A DNA stretch of 6,232 bases from Flavobacteriia bacterium (lineage in GTDB: Bacteria > Bacteroidota > Bacteroidia > Flavobacteriales > Schleiferiaceae), in assembly GCA_949516455.1 (NCBI GenBank), contig CATILC010000102.1, forward strand, positions 1-6,232, written 5' to 3'. The position numbers and the translations under genes are program-made. The notes beneath the pieces were generated by a model. It was not told the DNA's origin, made no database searches, and worked only from the letters and a program-made list of their open reading frames with translations. Below are positions 6,160 through 6,232 of this stretch, piece by piece. The stretch's first letter is position 1. Every line of letters begins with the position of its first letter.

Positions 6160-6198
6160 CTGTCGCTTGAAGAGAAAGCGAGCTTTCCTTCGCTCCAT

Positions 6199-6229
6199 AA
6201 AAAAAGCCCGGGCGTTGGCCCAGGCTTTT
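6199..6229. terminator. Rho-independent terminator, copy 2, at the window end
   Basis: The same stem as copy 1, GCCCGGGC (6206-6213) with GCCCAGGC (6218-6225) around the loop GTTG. It is flanked by seven A (6199-6205) and four T (6226-6229). Strong T-runs on both strands allow bidirectional action, but it best serves a minus-strand gene lying beyond the window. Confidence 0.7.
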
Positions 6230-6232
6230 GGC
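6201..6232. repeat. Direct repeat copy 2, cut by the window end
   Basis: Matches 6026-6057 at 31 of 32 bases. The window ends exactly where copy 1 passes into its tRNA-like tail (TAGTAGCGGGG), so whether that tail is also repeated cannot be seen. An end inside a repeat is what an assembly break at a multicopy element would look like, though the window limit may also be arbitrary. Confidence 0.75.

Noticed and set aside
5941..6198. Minus-strand frames of 68 and 85 codons over the right end
   Set aside because: They run through the terminator hairpin, the tRNA-like tail and antisense of the sorting domain; such frames arise when repeats are translated.

Overview
The window most likely comes from a member of the Bacteroidota, probably Flavobacteriales-like. 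Four observations support this. One reading frame ends in a type IX secretion system (T9SS) type A C-terminal sorting domain. Starts lack Shine-Dalgarno sequences, and several are preceded by Bacteroidota-style TAnnTTTG -7 boxes. The Era and Der proteins look like the Bacteroidota forms. A Cys-anchored lipoprotein with a repeat-built body is also typical. Base composition is roughly balanced. The assignment is inference; no 16S rRNA is present.

Layout. 1-1064 (-): the first 354 codons of a class II fumarase (fumC), cut by the window edge. 1065-1147: a divergent promoter region. 1148-1312 (+): a 54-residue single-pass membrane protein, easily missed because it is short. 1329-2633 (-): der (engA), a complete two-G-domain GTPase. 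2637-3569 (-): era, three bases upstream of der. 3617-4843 (-): a lipoprotein with beta-propeller-like repeats. 4844-5041: an AT-rich divergent intergenic region with three short inverted repeats and a perfect DnaA-box 9-mer. 5042-6001 (+): a Sec-exported protein of unknown function, split by an in-frame TAG at 5774-5776 from its own T9SS sorting domain. 6002-6232: terminator hairpins and a repeated module, one copy of which is abutted by sequence resembling the 3' end of a tRNA. The window stops at the end of the second copy.

How it fits together. Era and Der are ribosome-assembly GTPases (30S and 50S respectively). They are almost certainly co-transcribed, possibly together with the lipoprotein gene 47 bases upstream. 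fumC is a separate TCA-cycle gene with its own promoter. The best leads are the amber codon that detaches the T9SS signal and the tRNA-tail/terminator repeat at the right end. I saw no CRISPR array, transposase, phage gene or defence system, and most of the window is ordinary core-genome content.
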